Origin: Anaerococcus lactolyticus ATCC 51172
GTDB taxonomy: Bacteria; Bacillota; Clostridia; Tissierellales; Peptoniphilaceae
Assembly: GCF_000156575.1 (NCBI RefSeq)
Contig: NZ_GG666044.1
Span: forward strand, 382,487 to 429,201
Direction: 5' to 3'
DNA length: 46,715 nt
The notes under the pieces are model-generated. The model was not told where the DNA came from. It saw only the letters and a program-made list of their open reading frames with translations, and ran no database searches. Each line of letters starts with the position of its first letter. The stretch's first letter is position 1. Of this stretch, positions 42,638-46,715 are shown in pieces. The position numbers and the translations under genes are program-made.

Positions 42638-43007
42638 CACTTTCCTCCAATACATCAACTAGGGCGAGGATCTCTTCCTTGGAAATATCGCCCAACTTGC
42701 AAAGCTTGATGACTTCCCTGATATGGTCTTCGATTTTCACCATGAGTTTTTCCTTGACCATTTGAGGGTCCTGGCTTTTGATAAAATTGCCCTTGCCCGG
42801 AACAGAATTGATTAATCCGTCCTTTTCTAGTTCGTCATAGGCCCTCTTGGTTGTAATCACGCTCACCCTAAGCTCCTTAGCAAGGAGCCTTATGGAAGGC
42901 AGAGGCTTGTCTATATCAAGTTTGTCATCTAAGATTGCATCCCTAATTTGATTTTTGATTTGTAAATATATCGGATCTTTACTCGAGTAATTTATTTTTA
43001 TGTCCAT
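42630..43007 (-). CDS. GntR family regulator, YtrA subfamily
   Basis: A 125-residue repressor with an N-terminal winged helix (KDPIYLQIKNQIRDAILDDK, SIRLLAKELRVSVITTKRAYDEL, KDGLINSVPGKGNFI) and a short C-terminal helical tail, the YtrA layout. Such genes head operons for ABC exporters and repress them. It is the first gene of the three-gene operon and sits behind a palindromic operator, so autoregulation is likely. Confidence 0.92.
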   Translation of the reverse strand: MDIKINYSSKDPIYLQIKNQIRDAILDDKLDIDKPLPSIRLLAKELRVSVITTKRAYDELEKDGLINSVPGKGNFIKSQDPQMVKEKLMVKIEDHIREVIKLCKLGDISKEEILALVDVLEESDD

Positions 43008-43018
43008 ATATCCTCCAT

Positions 43019-43055
43019 CTGTATATAGTGTATATTAACAGTTATAATTTGTCAA
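43019..43055 (-). promoter_or_regulatory. Promoter and operator of the GntR-ABC operon
   Basis: On the minus strand TTGACA (43050-43055), a 17-base spacer, then TACACT. The imperfect palindrome CTGTTAATATA-CAC-TATATACAG (43019-43041) overlaps the -10 box, as expected for a repressor site. Confidence 0.65.
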
Positions 43056-43081
43056 GACTTTTTTATAAACTGATAATTAAA

Positions 43082-43118
43082 AATACCCCTTTTACTTTAA
43101 AATAAGCAAAAGGGGCAT
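43082..43118 (-). terminator. Intrinsic terminator of the aminopeptidase gene
   Basis: On the minus strand CCCCTTTT / AAAAGGGG with a 14-base loop, then a T-rich tail, 34 bases after the stop codon. Confidence 0.7.
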
Positions 43119-43151
43119 CTTATATATTTATCTTTTATGATCAATCTTATT

Positions 43152-44384
43152 TTAAAACGCCCAATTTCCGTCCTTAAATATTGGATAGGCTTTTTCATTT
43201 TTGTAGCCGATTATTTCTAAGTCCTTATCGCCAACCATGAAGTCTTCGTGGATTAGAGAATCATTTATGCCTATAGACTTAACTTCGCTATCGTCAAGGT
43301 CGGCCCCACCTTCAACGCAGGTTGGATATGCCTTGCCCAAAGCAAAGTGGCAGGAGGCATTTTCGTCAAAAAGGGTATTGTAAAATAAAATATTTGAATT
43401 TGAAATTGGGCTATCATAAGGAACAAGAGCAATTTCGCCAAGATTTTTTGAGCCCTCGTCAGACTCTAACATCTTCTTTAGGGTGTCCTTGCCTTCCTTG
43501 GCATCAAAATCAATTACCACCCCATCCTTGAAGGTAAATTCAAAGTGGTTTATAACTACACCGTTGTAAACAAGAGGTTTTGTAGCCACAAGCTTACCGT
43601 CAACACCATCGTATTGAGGAGCTGTGAAGACTTCCTCAGTTGGCATATTTGGAATAAACCTGTCGCCCTTTGCGTTTTTAGATCCAGCAGACATCCAAAT
43701 GTGATTTTTAGGTAATTTCACCTTTAAATCTGTACCATTAGCTGATTTGTAATGAACATATTCAAATTGGTGGCTATTTAAAAATTCTGCCTTATCATCG
43801 AGGGTCTTAAGGTGGTCCTCCCAATTTTTCTTAGTTTCTTCCCAAGAATCAGAAACCCTACAAACATCAAGGATAACTTCCCAAAGCCTTTGGCAAGCTT
43901 CCTCGCCCTTAAGGTCTGGAAATACTTTTTCTGCCCATTTTACAGATGGAACTGAAATTACAAGCCAAGACACAATATCATTCATAGTATATTTTACAAA
44001 GTCCTTTAGCTTTAGGGAGCGAGCCTTAACAGCCTCAGAAATCTTTGTCTCATCAAGTCCCTTAAGTAGATCTGGGTCTTCAGAAACAATAGAAATCCTA
44101 TTTGACCTCTTCTCAGCGATTTGGTAGCGAGATTTCTCCACAAGCCAGTCAGGCACTTCATTTAAAGTATCCTGGCTCTCATATTCATAAGATAGTCTAG
44201 TAAGAGTATCATCAACCCAATTTATAGAAACCTTCCTGGCCCCCTTCTCATAAGCTGCCTTAGTCATAAGTCGAGCTAATTCTGGTGACTCAACAGGAGA
44301 AGAAATCAAAACATCTTCGCCCTCTCTAACATTAACACCAAACTCAACAGCAAGTCTGGCAAAATTTTCTATTCTTTTTTGCAT
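43152..44384 (-). CDS. M29 family aminopeptidase (AmpS/PepS)
   Basis: A 410-residue metallo-aminopeptidase that removes N-terminal residues from peptides in the cytoplasm. The metal-site motifs of family M29 are present: NMPTEEVFTAP, LGEIALVPYDSPI, YNTLFDENASCHFALGKAYP and a C-terminal HEDFMVG. Length is usual. The start is the ATG at 44384 (MQKRIENFARL) with GGGAGGAAAT upstream; an in-frame TTG at 44396 overlaps that site. Divergent from pepF. Confidence 0.92.
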   Translation of the reverse strand: MQKRIENFARLAVEFGVNVREGEDVLISSPVESPELARLMTKAAYEKGARKVSINWVDDTLTRLSYEYESQDTLNEVPDWLVEKSRYQIAEKRSNRISIVSEDPDLLKGLDETKISEAVKARSLKLKDFVKYTMNDIVSWLVISVPSVKWAEKVFPDLKGEEACQRLWEVILDVCRVSDSWEETKKNWEDHLKTLDDKAEFLNSHQFEYVHYKSANGTDLKVKLPKNHIWMSAGSKNAKGDRFIPNMPTEEVFTAPQYDGVDGKLVATKPLVYNGVVINHFEFTFKDGVVIDFDAKEGKDTLKKMLESDEGSKNLGEIALVPYDSPISNSNILFYNTLFDENASCHFALGKAYPTCVEGGADLDDSEVKSIGINDSLIHEDFMVGDKDLEIIGYKNEKAYPIFKDGNWAF

Positions 44385-44463
44385 ATTTCCTCCCAATGTA
44401 AAGCATTTATTACATTATACTCTTAATTTTAGGCTAATAGTCTTTTACTAAACATACAAAGTG

Positions 44464-44469
44464 ATATAA
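44464..44469 (+). promoter_or_regulatory. Candidate -10 element for pepF
   Basis: TATAAT on the plus strand; TTTTAC lies about 16 bases upstream as a weak -35. It implies a pepF leader of about 440 bases holding elements D2 and D3. Confidence 0.5.
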
Positions 44470-44500
44470 TAGTTAGTAGTTAAAAGTAAAATTTTAAGAA

Positions 44501-44656
44501 ATGTAATCTTTTTGCTAATAGCGCTCCTTCTCTCGACTAAGCTCGAGATAAAATTCGTCGCGTCACCAGCAAAAAATTACATGAGGTTTTTCATAAATTT
44601 CTACTGCGGTGCTTTGCACCTCGAGAAATTTTGAAAACCGTAAAAACTTTGCAAAC
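44501..44656. repeat. Three-hairpin element, copy D2
   Basis: Hairpin 1: GTAATCTTTTTGCT / AGCAAAAAATTAC. Hairpin 2 is nearly identical to D1 over about 75 bases (AAATTTCT / AGAAATTT, GGTGCTTTGCACC). Hairpin 3 is disrupted after AAAAACTTTGCAAAC; instead a different stem follows (GCCCT...CCC / GGG...GGGC, 44661-44700) and then AAAATTCACT / AGTGAATTTT (44727-44746). Confidence 0.7.
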
Positions 44657-44755
44657 TGAAGCCCTATCCCGATTTGATGAAATCAGATTGCAGGGAGGGC
44701 TGATGTTTTAGTGAAAATTTTATTCAAAATTCACTAAGTGAATTTTGTAAGGAAA

Positions 44756-44900
44756 GTAATCTTTTTAGAATCAATGCTCCTTTTCGTCGTATCGATTCTA
44801 AAAAATTACATAAGGTTCTACACCAATCTATCTTTGCAACTTTCGTTGCTTGATATATTGTGTAGACCATAAATTTTTGCTAACAAAAATTTTATTACCA
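44756..44900. repeat. Three-hairpin element, copy D3
   Basis: Hairpin 1: CTTTTTAGAATC / GATTCTAAAAAATTAC. Hairpin 2 has a wholly different sequence from D1/D2 (TCTACAC / GTGTAGA) at the same place. Hairpin 3: AAATTTTTG / CAAAAATTT. Ends TTACCAT like D1 and directly abuts the pepF ribosome binding site (AAGGAGG), so it could affect translation. Confidence 0.7.
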
Positions 44901-44914
44901 TTAAGGAGGAAAAA

Positions 44915-46714
44915 ATGAAAAAAAGATGTGATGTTGACCCAAAAGAAACTTGGGCCATTGAAGACCTTTACGCTTCTGATGAAGCTTTTTATGCTGATAT
45001 TGAAAAATTAGCCGGAATGGCTTCTGATTTTAAAGAAAAATATGCTAAACTTGAGACAAGCGAGGATGTTTATAATTCTCTTGAAGCCTATTCAGATATA
45101 ATTTCTTTAACTGATGGCCTTGGTACTTTTTCAGGTATTTCTAAGGAAACAGATGCCACAGACGATGCCATGGCTAAAAGAGATGCTAAGTTTGGTAGCG
45201 AGGCTGCAAAGATTTTTGCAAATCTTTCTTTCTACGAATCTGCCCTTGTCAAAGTTGACAGCAAGATTCTAGATGAAGTTATCAAAAACCACCCTGGTTA
45301 TGCCTACTACCTCCAAAGAGTAAAAGACAAGGCAAAATATTTACTAGATGAAAAGACCGAAGCAGCCCTAGCTGCCCTTGCACCTACCTTTGACGCTCCA
45401 TATACCAACTACAATGACATGAGATATGGAGATATGAAATTTGAAAATATCAACCACAATGGCAAGGAAGTTGTCCTTAACCACAACACTTTCGAAGAAT
45501 TTCTAGAAGGTGAAACTGACACAGAACTAAGAAGAAAAGCCTTTGCTGACTACCACAAGGTTTTAGGAGCTTACCAAAATGCAGATGCTTCTGTTTATAA
45601 CAACCTTATCCAAAACGAAAAGATAATGGCAGATTTACGTGGCTATGACTCAGTATTTCACTATTTACTAGCTCGCCAAGACGTAGATTTTGATATTTAC
45701 GAAAACCATATTGACATAATTATGGAAAAACTTGCCCCAATTATGAGAAAATATGCGACCATCATCAGAAACCACTACGGCCTAGACGAAATGACCTACG
45801 CTGATTTAAAACTTTCCATTGACCCAGACTATGAACCACAAGTTTCCATAGAAGAAGCAAGAGACTATATAGTTGACGGCCTATCTCCACTCGGAGAAAA
45901 CTATATCGGCTACATGAAACAAGCCTTTGCTGACAGGTGGATAGACTATTCACAAAATATTGGTAAGAGAACAGGCGCCTTCTGCTCCTCACCTTACCCA
46001 TCCCACCCATTCATCATGACAACCTACAACCATTCCATGAGCCAAGTCATGACCCTTGCCCACGAACTAGGCCACGCCGGCCAAGGCATCTTGTCAAACG
46101 CTAACCAAAACGCCCTCTCATGCGATATGTCCATGTACTTCGTCGAAGCTCCATCAACAGCCAACGAAATCACCATGGAAAGATATCTATTGAAAAAAGC
46201 CAAAGATGACAGGGAAAAACTTTGGGTCCTATCAACAATGATTGGCAAAACCTACTACCACAACTTTGTAACCCACTACCTCGAAGCAGCCTTCCAAAGA
46301 GAAGTCTATAGAAGAGTCGAAAAAGGCGAAAGCCTCTCAGCAGCAGATTTTAATCAAATCTTCAAAGAAAAACTAGAAAAATTCTGGGGCGACGCTGTAA
46401 TCTTAAATGAAGGAGCAGAACTCACCTGGATGAGACAACCACACTACTACATGGGACTATATTCCTTCACCTACCAAGCAGGTCTTACAATAGGTACAGC
46501 CATCTCAGAAAAAATAGTCCACGGCACAGAAGAAGACAGAAAACAGTGGCTAGAAGTCCTAAAACTAGGCGGATCCATGGGCCCAATAGACTTAGCAAAA
46601 GCAGCTGGCGTAGACATGACAAGTACAAAACCAATAGAAGACGCAATAGCCTTCATCGGCCAAATTGTTGATCAAATAGATGAACTTTTGAAAAAACTAA
46701 ATATGTATAAATAA
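44915..46714 (+). CDS. pepF: Oligoendopeptidase F (M3 family)
   Basis: A 599-residue cytoplasmic zinc endopeptidase that cuts oligopeptides. The HExxH zinc motif is in LAHELGHAGQG (about residue 383), with the downstream third-ligand Glu in FVEAPSTANEITMERYLL. The N-terminal PepF lobe (about 110-200) and the M3 catalytic domain fill the rest. ATG at 44915 with AAGGAGGAAAAA upstream. The stop codon is at the very end of the window, so the gene is complete. Its long leader carries two three-hairpin elements. Confidence 0.95.
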   Translation: MKKRCDVDPKETWAIEDLYASDEAFYADIEKLAGMASDFKEKYAKLETSEDVYNSLEAYSDIISLTDGLGTFSGISKETDATDDAMAKRDAKFGSEAAKIFANLSFYESALVKVDSKILDEVIKNHPGYAYYLQRVKDKAKYLLDEKTEAALAALAPTFDAPYTNYNDMRYGDMKFENINHNGKEVVLNHNTFEEFLEGETDTELRRKAFADYHKVLGAYQNADASVYNNLIQNEKIMADLRGYDSVFHYLLARQDVDFDIYENHIDIIMEKLAPIMRKYATIIRNHYGLDEMTYADLKLSIDPDYEPQVSIEEARDYIVDGLSPLGENYIGYMKQAFADRWIDYSQNIGKRTGAFCSSPYPSHPFIMTTYNHSMSQVMTLAHELGHAGQGILSNANQNALSCDMSMYFVEAPSTANEITMERYLLKKAKDDREKLWVLSTMIGKTYYHNFVTHYLEAAFQREVYRRVEKGESLSAADFNQIFKEKLEKFWGDAVILNEGAELTWMRQPHYYMGLYSFTYQAGLTIGTAISEKIVHGTEEDRKQWLEVLKLGGSMGPIDLAKAAGVDMTSTKPIEDAIAFIGQIVDQIDELLKKLNMYK

Positions 46715-46715
46715 T

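Overview
The window is low-GC, densely coded DNA from an anaerobic Firmicute. The ctsR-mcsA-mcsB-clpC operon, S-box RNA, ECF transporter, Ktr potassium uptake, PepF and fermentative citrulline/ornithine genes fit a peptide- and amino-acid-fermenting coccus of the Anaerococcus/Peptoniphilaceae type. That assignment is inferred from gene content and sequence feel; there is no rRNA or tRNA here to confirm it.

Layout. 1-3.6 kb (minus): SAM-responsive riboswitch, SAM hydroxide adenosyltransferase and an ECF vitamin/methionine-type transporter (S, fused A-A', partial T). 3.9-7.4 kb (minus): M20 amidohydrolase and an orphan oligopeptide-binding lipoprotein. 7.6-7.9 kb: composite structured repeat. 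7.95-12.4 kb (minus): ctsR-mcsA-mcsB-clpC with a CtsR operator; this McsB has lost its kinase residues. 12.7-16.4 kb: Zn peptidase, a second composite repeat, two small acetyltransferase-type genes, a radical SAM protein and a small membrane protein. 16.5-27.6 kb: catabolic gene cluster (arcB, AgcS symporter, YjiH-type membrane protein, a Clp/Hsp100 protein with a degenerate second ATPase, two tandem LOR/SDH-ornithine-cyclodeaminase paralogues, arcC), with a divergent AraC-type regulator carrying two DNA-binding domains. 27.7-32.6 kb (minus): complete nickel/peptide-type ABC importer. 32.8-35.6 kb: DUF3842 protein, a candidate small RNA, KtrA and KtrB. 35.7-37.4 kb (plus): DUF2207 protein. 37.5-38.5 kb: two convergent composite repeats plus a three-hairpin element. 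38.5-46.7 kb: AbgT transporter, LytTR/DUF3021 pair, GntR-ABC operon, M29 aminopeptidase and PepF, the last preceded by a 440-base structured leader.

How it works together. Much of the window is about acquiring and burning peptides and amino acids: OppA, the ABC importer, AbgT, M20, M29 and PepF supply amino acids, and the arc cluster converts citrulline to ornithine, ammonia, CO2 and ATP, with a likely onward route from ornithine to proline.

The most unusual observations are: (1) an Hsp100 protein with an apparently ATPase-dead D2 inside a catabolic operon; (2) paired LOR/SDH paralogues, one lacking conserved residues; (3) a McsB pseudokinase in an otherwise normal ctsR operon; and (4) two families of intergenic structured repeats whose stems differ in sequence but keep pairing, suggesting selected RNA or DNA structure.
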